From Sphingobacterium bovisgrunnientis (GTDB lineage Bacteria > Bacteroidota > Bacteroidia > Sphingobacteriales > Sphingobacteriaceae), in contig NZ_WUQY01000010.1 of assembly GCF_009829085.1 (NCBI RefSeq), positions 36,699 to 100,698 on the forward strand: a stretch of DNA of 64,000 nucleotides. Direction: 5' to 3'. The notes under the pieces are model-generated. The model was not told the origin of the DNA and made no database searches. It saw only the letters and a program-made list of their open reading frames with translations. This document shows positions 9,127 to 18,376 of this stretch, one piece after another. The position numbers and the translations under genes are program-made. Positions within the stretch are counted from its first letter, which is position 1, and each line of letters opens with the position of its first letter.

Positions 9127-10194
9127 ATGAGCGCGACAGAACAAATTTCAATTCGCGTAGAGCCAACAACAACATCGAGACTCTCGCAAGTAGACTTCAA
9201 CAATCTTAAATTTGGACAAATCATGTCAGACAATATGCTGGTCGCTGAATACAATAATGGCAAATGGGAAGACGTCAGCATTGTGCCTTATGGTGATTTA
9301 ACAATTAGTCCATCTATGTCTGCTTTGCATTATGGTCAATCAATCTTTGAAGGTATCAAAGGGTACAAATTCGAAGATGGCACTGTAAGTATTTTCAGAC
9401 CAGACAAAAACTGGGAACGTTTTAATAAATCTGCATCACGTTTACAGATGCCAGAAGTTCCTGAAGAGATATTTTTAGGTGGCTTGAAACAATTATTGGA
9501 TATTGACCGTGACTGGGTTCCTTCGATAGAGGGCACATCTCTCTACATCCGTCCATTTATGTTTGCGACAGAATCCGCATTAGGTGTTCATCCATCGATA
9601 TCTTATAAATTTGTAATTATTACATGTCCAGTTGGTGCATATTACAGCAAACCTATTTCACTAAAAGTAGAAACGCAATATACGCGCGCTGCTGAAGGTG
9701 GTGTGGGCTTTTCGAAGAATGCTGGTAACTATGCCTTATCATTATATCCAACACAATTGGCAAATGATGAAGGTTATGACCAAATCATGTGGACTGATGC
9801 CAATGAGCATAAGTATATTGAAGAAGCTGGTACTGCAAATTTAATCTTCCGTATTGGTGACACAATTATAACGCCGCATGGAGATACGATTTTGCACGGT
9901 GTTACCAGACGTACAATCATGCAATTGGCTGAAGAATGGGGTTTCAAAGCCGAACAAAGAAAAGTTTCTGTTCAAGAATTAATTGAAGGAATAGAAGCAG
10001 GTAAAGTATCTGAAGCATTTGCTGCTGGTACCGCTGCTACCATTACACATATTGACAGAATCGGTTTTGAAGGAACAGATTATACATTGCCTGCAATTGA
10101 AGGTCGTGATTTTTCGAATAAAGTATTGGATTATTTGAATCAATTGCGCTACGGTAAGATTTCAGATCCATTTGGATGGAATTTTATTGTATAA
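9127..10194 (+). CDS. ilvE: Branched-chain amino acid aminotransferase
   Basis: A 355-residue class IV PLP aminotransferase that interconverts leucine, isoleucine and valine with their 2-oxo acids, the last step of branched-chain synthesis. Visible family marks are LHYGQSIFEGIKGYKFEDG near the N-terminus, the region around GGVGFSKNAGNYALSL with the PLP lysine, and YIEEAGTANLIFRIGD. Length and N-terminus fit the long (type II) BCAT family. It stands alone, with a T10 run about 34 bases upstream and a strong hairpin terminator after the stop. Confidence 0.95.
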   Translation: MSATEQISIRVEPTTTSRLSQVDFNNLKFGQIMSDNMLVAEYNNGKWEDVSIVPYGDLTISPSMSALHYGQSIFEGIKGYKFEDGTVSIFRPDKNWERFNKSASRLQMPEVPEEIFLGGLKQLLDIDRDWVPSIEGTSLYIRPFMFATESALGVHPSISYKFVIITCPVGAYYSKPISLKVETQYTRAAEGGVGFSKNAGNYALSLYPTQLANDEGYDQIMWTDANEHKYIEEAGTANLIFRIGDTIITPHGDTILHGVTRRTIMQLAEEWGFKAEQRKVSVQELIEGIEAGKVSEAFAAGTAATITHIDRIGFEGTDYTLPAIEGRDFSNKVLDYLNQLRYGKISDPFGWNFIV

Positions 10195-10217
10195 ATTGAT
10201 TTTTAGCACATCATATC

Positions 10218-10247
10218 AAAAGTCTAGGCAAAATTGTCTAGACTTTT
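10218..10247 (+). terminator. Hairpin terminator of ilvE
   Basis: Perfect 10-base arms, AAAAGTCTAG at 10218-10227 and CTAGACTTTT at 10238-10247, with a 10-base loop, 24 bases after the ilvE stop. The T-run is part of the right arm. Confidence 0.8.
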
Positions 10248-10353
10248 ATGTTGTAAAGACATCGACGAAAATTCTCACCGAAAAAACCTATATTTTCACC
10301 GACTTTCCTATTTCATTGGTCTAAAAGCCATTCATGGACGTGACATTTCAACC

Positions 10354-10361
10354 TAACTTTG
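10354..10361 (+). promoter_or_regulatory. Candidate Bacteroidota -7 box (TAACTTTG) for 10403 gene
   Basis: The box matches TAnnTTTG and lies 41 bases upstream of the ATG at 10403. The -33 element is weak (around 10331). Confidence 0.5.
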
Positions 10362-10402
10362 AGGTATCAAATAGAAATTAAAAGATTAAAACATAAACAA
10401 CC

Positions 10403-10828
10403 ATGAAAAGAAATTTAACAACAATCGCAACAATAGTAATGATGGTTTTATCATTAAGTTCATTCGCTAACGGTAAAGTAAATCCAAGCACGAATAACTC
10501 TTCGAAGGCAATTTTAGCAAGATATATTGACGCTTCGGTGTTAGGAAAGCAAAACATTATTAAGGAGATGTTAACAGATGATTTTGATTTCGTAAATACT
10601 TCTAGTAAAACTAAAGCTACGAAAAAAGAGTATTCAGAGTTTTTGATAAATACTGATAACTTAACTTACAATTGCGCGACTTCTTACGAAATTTTGGATC
10701 AATCGGGTAATGCTGCTATAGCTAAGGTGACAATGAAATTTGAGAACTTTACACGTGTTGATATTATCAATATGTCAAGCACAGCAAAAGGTTGGCAAAT
10801 CAACCAAATAATTAGCAACTTTCTATAA
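10403..10828 (+). CDS. Exported NTF2-like (lumazine-binding/SnoaL-type) protein
   Basis: 141 residues with a signal peptide (TTIATIVMMVLSLSSFANG). The remaining ~115 residues have the NTF2-like pattern of a helix pair and curved sheet: ILARYIDASVLGKQNIIKEM, LTDDFDFVNT, NAAIAKVTMKFENFTRVDII, and a closing strand GWQINQIISNFL. Such single-domain proteins in Bacteroidota are usually labelled putative lumazine-binding; the ligand is not known. It is monocistronic, with its own promoter-like box and a terminator. Confidence 0.7.
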   Translation: MKRNLTTIATIVMMVLSLSSFANGKVNPSTNNSSKAILARYIDASVLGKQNIIKEMLTDDFDFVNTSSKTKATKKEYSEFLINTDNLTYNCATSYEILDQSGNAAIAKVTMKFENFTRVDIINMSSTAKGWQINQIISNFL

Positions 10829-10856
10829 TTCCACAATAACAAATCGATTTAACAAC

Positions 10857-10886
10857 AAAGGCTTCTCCGGGATGGTGAAGCCTTTT
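10857..10886. terminator. Bidirectional terminator between 10403 gene and mscS
   Basis: Arms AAAGGCTTC (10857-10865) and GAAGCCTTT (10877-10885) around an 11-base loop, followed by a T-rich run. It sits between two convergent genes and could serve both. Confidence 0.8.
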
Positions 10887-10906
10887 CTTTGATATAATTT
10901 AACTAA

Positions 10907-11770
10907 CTATGGATTTTGTTTGATAATAATCCGTGTTGGAATAGGCCCAGCAATTCCTTCTTTATCGAAAGCTTTTTTAACGAGTTCTTGTGCTCCAAAA
11001 TATACATCCCAATAATCAGCTTGTGTGGTATACGGACGAATCGCCAACGTCGTCATCCCATTTCCAACTTCTAATACATTAACCTCTGGAGAAGGACTTT
11101 GTAAGACTTTCGGATGCATTAACATAGCCTTGATAGCTATCTCTCTTGATCTATCAATATATGCATCTAATGCTATACCTATCTTCAAATCAACGCGAAG
11201 ATTGCCATGTGTATTAAAATTTGTAATGACTCCTGTAGATAGAGCCCCTTTAGGCAATATTATAGTTTTGTTTTCTGGTGATAAAATTGTCGTACAAAAA
11301 ATTCCGATTTCAGTGACAACGCCTGCTACACCTTGCGCATCGATAATATCCCCCACTTTGAAAGGTTTAAAGATCATGAGCATTACTCCTCCTGCAAGAT
11401 TGCCTAATGAACCATTCAAGGCTGCTCCAATAGCTAAACCAGCACCTGCTAACAACGCTGCAAAACTTGTGATATTAACACCAAGCATACCTACAATAGC
11501 TAAGAACATCATTACCGTAAGACCAACCTTGATAAGAGAAATTAGGAATGTTTGAAGAGATACATCAAATTTGCGATGAACCATCATCTTACGACTTACA
11601 CTGGCAATGCGGCTGATGATCCAACTACCAATAAGATACACCAAAATAGCCCCTAAAATTTTTGGTGCATAATCCAAGGCCATATCCTTAATTTTCAAAA
11701 CATAGAGTTGACTGCTATCAAGTAATTGATTAGCATCTGGAAGATTTGTTTCTATTTGCAACAGCTTCAT
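10907..11770 (-). CDS. Small-conductance mechanosensitive channel, MscS family
   Basis: 287 residues: an N-terminal helix, three TM segments (KILGAILVYLIGSWIISRI; VGLTVMMFLAIVGMLGV; the pore helix rich in Gly/Ala, FAALLAGAGLAIGAALNGSL), then the MscS beta domain (FKPFKVGDIIDAQGVAGVV, IILPKGALSTGVITNF) and an alpha-beta C-terminal domain. It releases solutes on hypo-osmotic shock from the inner membrane. Length equals the minimal E. coli MscS type. Confidence 0.93.
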   Translation of the reverse strand: MKLLQIETNLPDANQLLDSSQLYVLKIKDMALDYAPKILGAILVYLIGSWIISRIASVSRKMMVHRKFDVSLQTFLISLIKVGLTVMMFLAIVGMLGVNITSFAALLAGAGLAIGAALNGSLGNLAGGVMLMIFKPFKVGDIIDAQGVAGVVTEIGIFCTTILSPENKTIILPKGALSTGVITNFNTHGNLRVDLKIGIALDAYIDRSREIAIKAMLMHPKVLQSPSPEVNVLEVGNGMTTLAIRPYTTQADYWDVYFGAQELVKKAFDKEGIAGPIPTRIIIKQNP

Positions 11771-11887
11771 AATTAAAAAGTTTAATTTTTATTATAATAA
11801 TCAAACTTATAGCCAAACACACACTACATAAAGTTCTGATTTATAGAAAGGTAAATTATCATCTACAATAGTGCCCTTATACGCTTA

Positions 11888-12808
11888 TTAAACTATTTTA
11901 ATCTTTACAAATTGTAGCATTTCGTCTAATTGGTGAGGTTCAAACCATGTGGTATTGCCGTATTTTTTGAACCAAGTGATTTGACGTTTAGCGTAGCGAC
12001 GCGAATTTTGCTTGATTTTGTCGATAGCTTCTTGCTGAGAACAATTACCATCTAAGTAATCAAAAATTTCGGAATAGCCTACTGTGAGCATAGCAGGCTT
12101 ATAACGATAGGCGGCTAAAGATTTTACCTCATCCAATAGTCCCGCTTGTATCATTTTATCTACGCGCAAATTGATACGCTCGTATAATTTCTCACGATCC
12201 ATATTCAACCCAATGGTCTCAATTTCGAATCGACGCTTAGATAAATCTTTCTTTTGGTAGAAAGATATAGGATTTCCTGTAGCTTCATAGACTTCCAATG
12301 CACGAATAACACGTTGTGGATTGTCTATATCTGCAATTGCGTAGTAAGCAGGATCTATTTCTTTAAGACGGGATTTTAGAGGCTCTAAGCCGTTTTCTTC
12401 AAATTCTTTATTCAACACATCGCGAATACCATCAGGAGCCTTAGGCAAGTCATCCAAACCTTCACAAACCGCACGAACGAATAATCCTGAACCACCGACC
12501 ATGATAACAACATCCTTCGTCTTGAATAATTCATCCAACAATTTTAACGCATCACGTTCAAAATCCCCCGCGGAATATTCTTCTTGGATAGAATGCGAAT
12601 TAATAAAATGATGTGGTACTGCCGCTAATTCATCACTATCAGGTTTCGCTGTACCAATAGTCATTTCTCTATAAAACTGACGGGAATCAGCCGAAATGAT
12701 TTCAGTATTAAAATGCTGCGCTAATAAAATAGCCGTAGCTGTTTTACCTACTGCTGTAGGACCAACCACTACGACTAAAGTTTTTTTATTTTGTTTTGTT
12801 GAAGACAT
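11888..12808 (-). CDS. miaA: tRNA dimethylallyltransferase
   Basis: 306 residues from ATG 12808 (a TTG one codon earlier is less likely). It transfers the dimethylallyl group to A37 of tRNAs reading UNN codons. The P-loop VGPTAVGKTATA is at residues 14-25; ISADSRQFYREMTIGTAKP and DNPQRVIRALEVYEATG are family signatures. The gene starts 3 bases after the stop of the pRiA4b ORF-3-like gene, so the two are translated from one message. Confidence 0.95.
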   Translation of the reverse strand: MSSTKQNKKTLVVVVGPTAVGKTATAILLAQHFNTEIISADSRQFYREMTIGTAKPDSDELAAVPHHFINSHSIQEEYSAGDFERDALKLLDELFKTKDVVIMVGGSGLFVRAVCEGLDDLPKAPDGIRDVLNKEFEENGLEPLKSRLKEIDPAYYAIADIDNPQRVIRALEVYEATGNPISFYQKKDLSKRRFEIETIGLNMDREKLYERINLRVDKMIQAGLLDEVKSLAAYRYKPAMLTVGYSEIFDYLDGNCSQQEAIDKIKQNSRRYAKRQITWFKKYGNTTWFEPHQLDEMLQFVKIKIV

Positions 12809-12811
12809 CAA

Positions 12812-13402
12812 TTAATATTCGTCTTCTCCTCCACCGAATTCTTCTTTCTCTCCTTCTTCACCCTCTTCCTCATCGTCATCCATCAAGTCGATATCATCTT
12901 CTTCATCAACACCGTATACTTCCGATGCAACATCTTCGATAATGTCATCTTCCTCGTCGTCATCATCTGTAGACACAGGAAAGTTAGCTGCTGCTGCAGA
13001 TTTTGGTGCAATACCTACAGATTTGAATAATGAAGGATATTCTTTCCCATCTTCTTCTTTCAGAATTTTCACCAATTCCACATGAAAATCGTATGGTCTA
13101 TCAAAATTGTAGATGTAATAAAACTTTTGGTGTGGATCATCGATAAACTTACTTAAACGAATATCTTCCATGATTAAAACACCACTTTCCTTCTTACGTG
13201 GATTTGGAAGATGCGCGATTTCTGTTCCTTTTTTCCACTGATCATTACTTACATAAAACGAGGATGAAACTTCAGCATTATAACCCGTGCTCTTATGTAT
13301 CTCGTGATGTAATTCCAAAAAAGTACCTTTTGAAGGCATGTCAATATCACGATAAATGTCTTCGTAATCTTCGAAAGTAACTCTAAATCTGTAAACTGCC
13401 AT
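12812..13402 (-). CDS. pRiA4b ORF-3-like (IS1096 passenger TnpR-like) family protein with acidic tail
   Basis: 196 residues. The first 140 form the conserved domain (MAVYRFRVTFEDYEDIYRD, LHHEIHKSTGY, KFYYIYNFDRPYDFHVELVK). Residues 150-196 are almost entirely Asp/Glu. The family name comes from plasmid and IS passenger genes, but nothing here is mobile: the gene sits between cca and miaA. The function is unknown; the tRNA-maturation neighbours on both sides hint at a link to RNA. The acidic tail is low-complexity and may be disordered. Confidence 0.75.
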   Translation of the reverse strand: MAVYRFRVTFEDYEDIYRDIDMPSKGTFLELHHEIHKSTGYNAEVSSSFYVSNDQWKKGTEIAHLPNPRKKESGVLIMEDIRLSKFIDDPHQKFYYIYNFDRPYDFHVELVKILKEEDGKEYPSLFKSVGIAPKSAAAANFPVSTDDDDEEDDIIEDVASEVYGVDEEDDIDLMDDDEEEGEEGEKEEFGGGEDEY

Positions 13403-13452
13403 ATATCTTTATACGCTAAGTTAAGCTTAGTTTCTAACTATAAAATTAAAAA

Positions 13453-14892
13453 TTATTTTGTTGTCTCTAAAGACAATATTTGCTTTGGCTCTAAATTCAA
13501 TGCTTTTGCTTTGTCCAGCATAAAATTATAAGCTGCCATGCGCTCGTTAGGTATTTCACCATCCAATATCGCTTCGCGAATTGCATTTTTAATAATACCA
13601 ACTTGTCTGCTCGGCCCCAAATCAAACACATGCATAATATCTTCACCCGTAACAGGAGGTTGCCAGTTACGCAAATGATCGCGCTCTTCTACATCCTTCA
13701 GTTTTTGTTTGACCAATTCAAAATTGTCACGATACTTCTTCTTTTTAAATTCGTTTTTAGTCGTCACGTCCGCATGACATAATAACATCAATGCATCGAT
13801 ATCATCTCCAGCTTCAAACAGCAAACGTCGAACAGCGGAATCGGTAACAATATCTTGCGCCAAAACAATTGGACGCAAATGTAGTTGAACAAGTTTTTGA
13901 ACAAATTTCATCTTCTCATTCAATGGCAATTTCATCTCGGCAAACAATTTAGGCACCATACGCGCACCTTTGTCTTCGTGCCCGTGAAATGTCCAACCAA
14001 TACGCTTGTCAAAACGCTTTGTGGCAGGTTTGGCAATATCGTGCATAATAGCAGCCCAACGTAACCACAGGTCATCCGACATTTCAGCTACATTATCCAA
14101 TACTTCCAAAGTATGGTAAAAATTATCTTTATGACCTTTGCCATCCACATAATCTACACCATACAAATTTGCCATAGCTGGAAATACCAAGGCTAACAAA
14201 CCTGTATCAAACAAATATTTGAATCCGATAGAAGGCCTTCTTGACAAAATGATTTTGTTCATTTCGTCCGTAATACGCTCTTTGGAAATAATCTGAATAC
14301 GATCTTTAGTTTCTACAATCGCTTCAATCGCTTGCACATCAATCTTAAAATTCAATTGCGTTGCAAAACGAATGGCACGCATCATGCGTAATGGATCGTC
14401 TGAAAAAGTTTCGTTAGGTGCTAAAGGCGTACGTATAATACGATTTTCGATATCCGTCAATCCATCAAATGGATCTAGCAATTGACCATAAGTTTCCGAG
14501 TTCAACGAATATGCCATTGCATTGATTGTGAAATCACGGCGATTCTGATCATCTTGTAACGTACCGTCTTCCACAATAGGCTTACGAGAATCACGACGAT
14601 AAGATTCTTTTCGTGCCCCAACAAACTCCACATCCAAACCATCGTACACCAACATCGCAGTTCCAAAAGATTTGTAAACCGCAACTTTAGTATGCAATCT
14701 TTCTCCTAATTTGGTTGCAAAATCTATTCCTGAACCAATTACCAAAATATCCACATCATTTTTGAATGGACGTCCCATAATTCTATCCCGCACATAACCG
14801 CCAATCACATACACTTCTGTGTTTGTCTTGTCAGCTAACTCTTTGATAATAGAAAATATCGGGTGTTGTAATTCTTCAGTCATAGCACACAT
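13453..14892 (-). CDS. cca: CCA tRNA nucleotidyltransferase with HD domain
   Basis: 479 residues. The nucleotidyltransferase head is at residues 15-150 (VYVIGGYVRDRIMG, the catalytic-type acidic pair in KNDVDILVIG, RRDFTINAMAYS, LRMMRAIRFATQL), followed by the RNA-binding neck and an HD hydrolase domain (AAIMHDIAKPATK). It adds or repairs the 3' CCA of tRNAs, or could be a poly(A) polymerase-type relative; sequence alone does not fully separate these. ATG 14892 or ATG 14883 could be the start. It lies 50 bases upstream of the 12812-13402 gene on the same strand. Confidence 0.88.
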   Translation of the reverse strand: MCAMTEELQHPIFSIIKELADKTNTEVYVIGGYVRDRIMGRPFKNDVDILVIGSGIDFATKLGERLHTKVAVYKSFGTAMLVYDGLDVEFVGARKESYRRDSRKPIVEDGTLQDDQNRRDFTINAMAYSLNSETYGQLLDPFDGLTDIENRIIRTPLAPNETFSDDPLRMMRAIRFATQLNFKIDVQAIEAIVETKDRIQIISKERITDEMNKIILSRRPSIGFKYLFDTGLLALVFPAMANLYGVDYVDGKGHKDNFYHTLEVLDNVAEMSDDLWLRWAAIMHDIAKPATKRFDKRIGWTFHGHEDKGARMVPKLFAEMKLPLNEKMKFVQKLVQLHLRPIVLAQDIVTDSAVRRLLFEAGDDIDALMLLCHADVTTKNEFKKKKYRDNFELVKQKLKDVEERDHLRNWQPPVTGEDIMHVFDLGPSRQVGIIKNAIREAILDGEIPNERMAAYNFMLDKAKALNLEPKQILSLETTK

Positions 14893-14980
14893 ATAGATCT
14901 TGCCGATCTATTTAGTTGGCAAAAATACTCAAATAAAAAGAAAAATGAGTTAAAAATATAAAGGTATTATCCCAATATGA

Positions 14981-16036
14981 CTAATCTCTGTCTCTCGAAA
15001 GTTTGCGAAATGCCAATGGATTTTCCAATAATTCAGCTTGTTCACGACGATTTTTAACGATATGCACAGCTGTAAATATGGCCTCCATAAATGATTCATG
15101 TGATGCCAAATTTTTACCTGCAATATCATATCCCGTACCGTGGTCTGGTGAGGTGCGCACAATAGGTAATCCTGCTGTATAATTTACACCTTTGCGGCGT
15201 GCAATATGTTTAAATGGAATTAAACCTTGATCATGATACATTGCCAATACCGCATCAAATTTTTTGTAGGCGTCGCCTGCGAAAAAACCATCTGCTGGAT
15301 AAGGACCAAAACAGAATATACCTTCTTCATTAGCTTTCTCCAAAGTTGGAGCTATAATAGTATCGTCTTCAGTTCCAATTACGCCATTATCACCTGCATG
15401 AGGATTTAAGCCCAACACAGCAATTTTTGGTTTTTGAACCCAGAAGTCCTTTTTCAACGATTCATTCATTAAGCGTAGTTTCTTCAGAATAGCTTCTTCC
15501 GAAATTTTACTAGCAACTTCATTTAATGGAATGTGACCTGTTACCACACCGATTCTTAATTCATCACAAACCATAAACATCAACACATCATCTGCATTGG
15601 TTTTGCTTTGCAAATATTCGGTGTGACCTGGAAAATTAAATTCCTCGCTTTGAATATTGTGTTTGTTGATAGGAGCTGTCACCAGCGCATCAATTTTTCC
15701 TGCTGTCAAATCTTCAACCGCTCTTTCTAATGAAATGAATGCATATTTACCACCAATTTCATTTTCTTCACCTAACGTGATTTTAACATCTTCTTGCCAA
15801 CAGTTGATTAAGTTTGGACGCTTCGGATTTGCTTGCTCCACATCATTGATGACGTTAAAACTGAAATCATTGATATTATTTGCTTTACGATGAAATGAAG
15901 CATTCTTGGTATTGCCGTATACAATAGGTGTGAAGAAATCTAGCACACGACTATCCAAGAGCGATTTGATAATCACTTCCAGACCAATACCATTGATGTC
16001 ACCTATACTAATACCAACTTTTAATTTTTCACTCAT
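14981..16036 (-). CDS. pdxA: 4-hydroxythreonine-4-phosphate dehydrogenase
   Basis: 351 residues. It oxidises 4-phosphohydroxy-L-threonine in the DXP-dependent vitamin B6 pathway. Marks are LKVGISIGDINGIGLEV at the N-terminus, VTAPINKHNIQ, FPGHTEYLQ, LGLNPHAGDNG, AMYHDQGLIPFK and SPDHGTGYDIAGK, including the metal-binding histidines. The start is ATG 16036: the open frame continues to 16201, but that extension reads through a hairpin-rich intergenic repeat and has no family similarity. Confidence 0.94.
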   Translation of the reverse strand: MSEKLKVGISIGDINGIGLEVIIKSLLDSRVLDFFTPIVYGNTKNASFHRKANNINDFSFNVINDVEQANPKRPNLINCWQEDVKITLGEENEIGGKYAFISLERAVEDLTAGKIDALVTAPINKHNIQSEEFNFPGHTEYLQSKTNADDVLMFMVCDELRIGVVTGHIPLNEVASKISEEAILKKLRLMNESLKKDFWVQKPKIAVLGLNPHAGDNGVIGTEDDTIIAPTLEKANEEGIFCFGPYPADGFFAGDAYKKFDAVLAMYHDQGLIPFKHIARRKGVNYTAGLPIVRTSPDHGTGYDIAGKNLASHESFMEAIFTAVHIVKNRREQAELLENPLAFRKLSRDRD

Positions 16037-16129
16037 CGTTTTAGTGTTTTTCAACTCAAAAATAGAAAAAAAATAAGAAAGAAGAAGGTAAATGATTGTC
16101 AATTCAACTATAATATATGTTTCAGCCCT

Positions 16130-16240
16130 TATGCCGGGCAGGCAACTACTTTTTCCCTCAAAAAGTAGCCAAAAAATCGTCGCTGTACTGAGTTGCCACA
16201 ATGACTCATCATCCCTGCAGTTGGCAACTCACTAAGGCGA
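16130..16240. repeat. Intergenic REP-like element with two hairpins
   Basis: The 390-base gap between pdxA and rsmA (16037-16426) holds two inverted repeats: CTACTTTTT/AAAAAGTAG at 16146-16154 and 16160-16168, and TGAGTTGCCA/TGGCAACTCA at 16189-16198 and 16222-16231. The first, with its GGCAACTACTTTTT...AGTAGCC context, resembles dispersed intergenic elements I have seen in Sphingobacteriaceae. Only one copy is in this window. The rest of the gap carries the rsmA promoter-like box and nothing else recognised. Confidence 0.5.
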
Positions 16241-16375
16241 CATTTTCCGCAGAACAACTGCCATTACATTAATTTGAATAGAAACGTATCAATCCATTTT
16301 CATTTTTTTCAACTTCACGCACACACGTACTCAACATTCTATTTTTGAAAGACTACAAGAAACATAGCGAAATCT

Positions 16376-16410
16376 TTTTGTGGCAATGTCACAATTACTT
16401 TTTAATTTTG
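16376..16410 (+). promoter_or_regulatory. Candidate rsmA promoter
   Basis: TTTTG at 16376-16380 and TAATTTTG (TAnnTTTG type) at 16403-16410 with a 22-base spacer, ending 16 bases before the rsmA ATG. Confidence 0.55.
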
Positions 16411-16426
16411 AGGCTTACAGGAAAAT

Positions 16427-17206
16427 ATGGGTACGGTACGCGCAAAAAAACACTTAGGACAACATTTTTTAAATGACAAAAACGCAGCTCAGCGCATTGC
16501 TGACGCGCTAGATACTTCACTTGGATTTACGCAAGTTTTGGAAGTTGGTCCTGGTATGGGCGTATTGTCTGATTTTCTACTACAGAAAGAGGATTACGAG
16601 ACTTTTTTGATTGATGTCGATGACGAATCGATTGAATATCTTGCCGATAAATATCCTCAATTAGGTGACCGCTTGATTCATGGTGATTTCTTACAACTAG
16701 ATTTCAGCAAATATTTCGGTGAGAAAATGGCTGTTATCGGAAACTATCCTTACAATATTTCTTCTCAGATTCTATTCAAAATCTTAGAAGAAAGAGACCG
16801 TGTGGTTCAAATGGCGGGGATGTTTCAAAAAGAAGTTGCCGAACGTTGTGTAGCCAAACCGGGAAGTAAAGAATATGGAATTCTATCTGTTTTCTTGCAA
16901 GCATATTACGATGTTGAATATTTGTTTACTGTAAAGGCTGGCGCTTTCAATCCTCCTCCAAAAGTTCTTTCGGGTGTAATGCGTATGACCCGCAATAAAG
17001 TTACTGACTTAGGTTGTGACGAAGCCATATTCTGGAAAGTAGTGAAAGCAGGTTTCAATCAAAGACGTAAAACGTTACGAAACTCCCTTTCTGGTGTTAT
17101 CGCAAAAGACAAAATGAGCGACAATCCATTATATGAATTACGTGCTGAACGATTAACCGTACAGGATTTTGTAGCCTTGACGAATGAGATAACCAACACA
17201 AAATAA
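16427..17206 (+). CDS. rsmA: 16S rRNA (adenine1518/1519-N6) dimethyltransferase
   Basis: 259 residues. It dimethylates the two adjacent adenines of helix 45 of 16S rRNA. Motifs are HLGQHFLNDKNAAQRIADAL, the SAM-binding VLEVGPGMGVLSDFL, IHGDFLQLDF, the catalytic VIGNYPYNISSQILFK, and FNPPPKVLSGVMRM. It is followed after 2 bases by the flavin monooxygenase gene, so it heads a three-gene run. Confidence 0.95.
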   Translation: MGTVRAKKHLGQHFLNDKNAAQRIADALDTSLGFTQVLEVGPGMGVLSDFLLQKEDYETFLIDVDDESIEYLADKYPQLGDRLIHGDFLQLDFSKYFGEKMAVIGNYPYNISSQILFKILEERDRVVQMAGMFQKEVAERCVAKPGSKEYGILSVFLQAYYDVEYLFTVKAGAFNPPPKVLSGVMRMTRNKVTDLGCDEAIFWKVVKAGFNQRRKTLRNSLSGVIAKDKMSDNPLYELRAERLTVQDFVALTNEITNTK

Positions 17207-17208
17207 AC

Positions 17209-18372
17209 ATGCAAATCGAAACTGAATTCGCGATAATTGGCGGAGGCGTAGCAGGATTAACAACAGCTATCGGTCTTAGACAGTTAGGTCGTGAATTTGT
17301 AGTTTTTGAACAAGCAAAAGAGCTAAAAGGCATAGGCGCAGGTTTTGGATTAGCAGCTAATGCTATGCAAGCTCTAGATTTATTGGGTTTGAAGCAGGGT
17401 GTAGAGAAAATTGGATTTTATACCAGTTCTTTTAATATTTTGGATCAGCGTGGTAATATCTTGTTAGCACCCGACACCAAAAAACTTTCACAACAATACA
17501 ATCAAGATAATTTTACGATTCATCGCGCGGATTTACATTTCTACCTACTCAACCAAATACCAAACGAAAAAATAATTCTAGGAAAAAAAGCCATACGTTT
17601 CGAACAAACTGCTGATATAATCACAGTTTCTTTTGATGATGAAAGTACTGTAAAGTGCAAATATTTACTGATAGCGGACGGCGTTAAATCACCATTACGT
17701 CAACAGCTCCTACCGCATTCTACGCCTCGTTATTCGGGTTATACTTGCTGGCGCGCTACCATTGACAATAGCAGTATAAAGTTAGACAAAGGTTCTGAAA
17801 CTTGGGGAAAAGATGGTCGTTTTGGTATGACACCTTTGGTCGGTAATCGGATTTATTGGTATGCGTGCGTCAATAGCAAGGCGAATAATGCCATTTATAG
17901 AAATTATTCGGTAAAAGATTTAAAAACACATTTTCAAGATTACCATACCACGATTCCAACCATTCTCGCCGAAACCAGAGATGTAGATTTGATTTGGAAT
18001 GACATCATCGACATTAAACCCTTGACACATTTGGCGTATGGTAATATTTTGCTTTTAGGTGATGCTGGACATGCTACGACGCCAAATCTTGGTCAAGGTG
18101 CTTGTCAGGCGTTGGAAGATGTTGCTGTCTTAATGGATGAATTGAAAATAACAGATTCCGTAACGCAGGCATTTCGTAAGTTTGAAAATAGGCGTTTGAA
18201 ACGCACAAAATATATCACAGATACATCCAAAAGAATTGGCGAAATTTCGCAATGGGACAATCCACTTATGGTTTCTTTCAGAAATACCATTATGAAATTA
18301 CTACCTGCACGCATTGCACAATCGGGATTAGCACAACTTTTGTCTGTGGATTTTATGAAAATTGGCAAATAA
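17209..18372 (+). CDS. FAD-dependent monooxygenase (UbiH/zeaxanthin-epoxidase-like)
   Basis: 387 residues of the group A flavoprotein hydroxylase fold: the dinucleotide motif AIIGGGVAGLTTAIGL at 8-23, HRADLHFYLLNQI, ADGVKSPLRQQL with the DG motif, and ILLLGDAGHATTPNLGQGAC with the GD motif that binds the ribityl chain. It would hydroxylate or epoxidise an unknown small aromatic or isoprenoid substrate using NAD(P)H and O2. It is packed tightly between rsmA and a 2-hydroxyacid dehydrogenase gene. Confidence 0.85.
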   Translation: MQIETEFAIIGGGVAGLTTAIGLRQLGREFVVFEQAKELKGIGAGFGLAANAMQALDLLGLKQGVEKIGFYTSSFNILDQRGNILLAPDTKKLSQQYNQDNFTIHRADLHFYLLNQIPNEKIILGKKAIRFEQTADIITVSFDDESTVKCKYLLIADGVKSPLRQQLLPHSTPRYSGYTCWRATIDNSSIKLDKGSETWGKDGRFGMTPLVGNRIYWYACVNSKANNAIYRNYSVKDLKTHFQDYHTTIPTILAETRDVDLIWNDIIDIKPLTHLAYGNILLLGDAGHATTPNLGQGACQALEDVAVLMDELKITDSVTQAFRKFENRRLKRTKYITDTSKRIGEISQWDNPLMVSFRNTIMKLLPARIAQSGLAQLLSVDFMKIGK

Positions 18373-18376
18373 CAAT

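Noticed and set aside
11025..11555. 176-codon plus-strand frame inside mscS
   Set aside because: Antisense shadow of a well-matched gene; low-complexity and no family similarity.
12812..13402. Mobile element suggested by the TnpR-passenger family name
   Set aside because: No transposase, terminal repeats or target duplication; the neighbours are core genes.
16037..16201. Longer pdxA reading frame starting at 16201
   Set aside because: The added 55 residues are translated through hairpin repeats and have no family similarity; ATG 16036 gives the canonical PdxA start.
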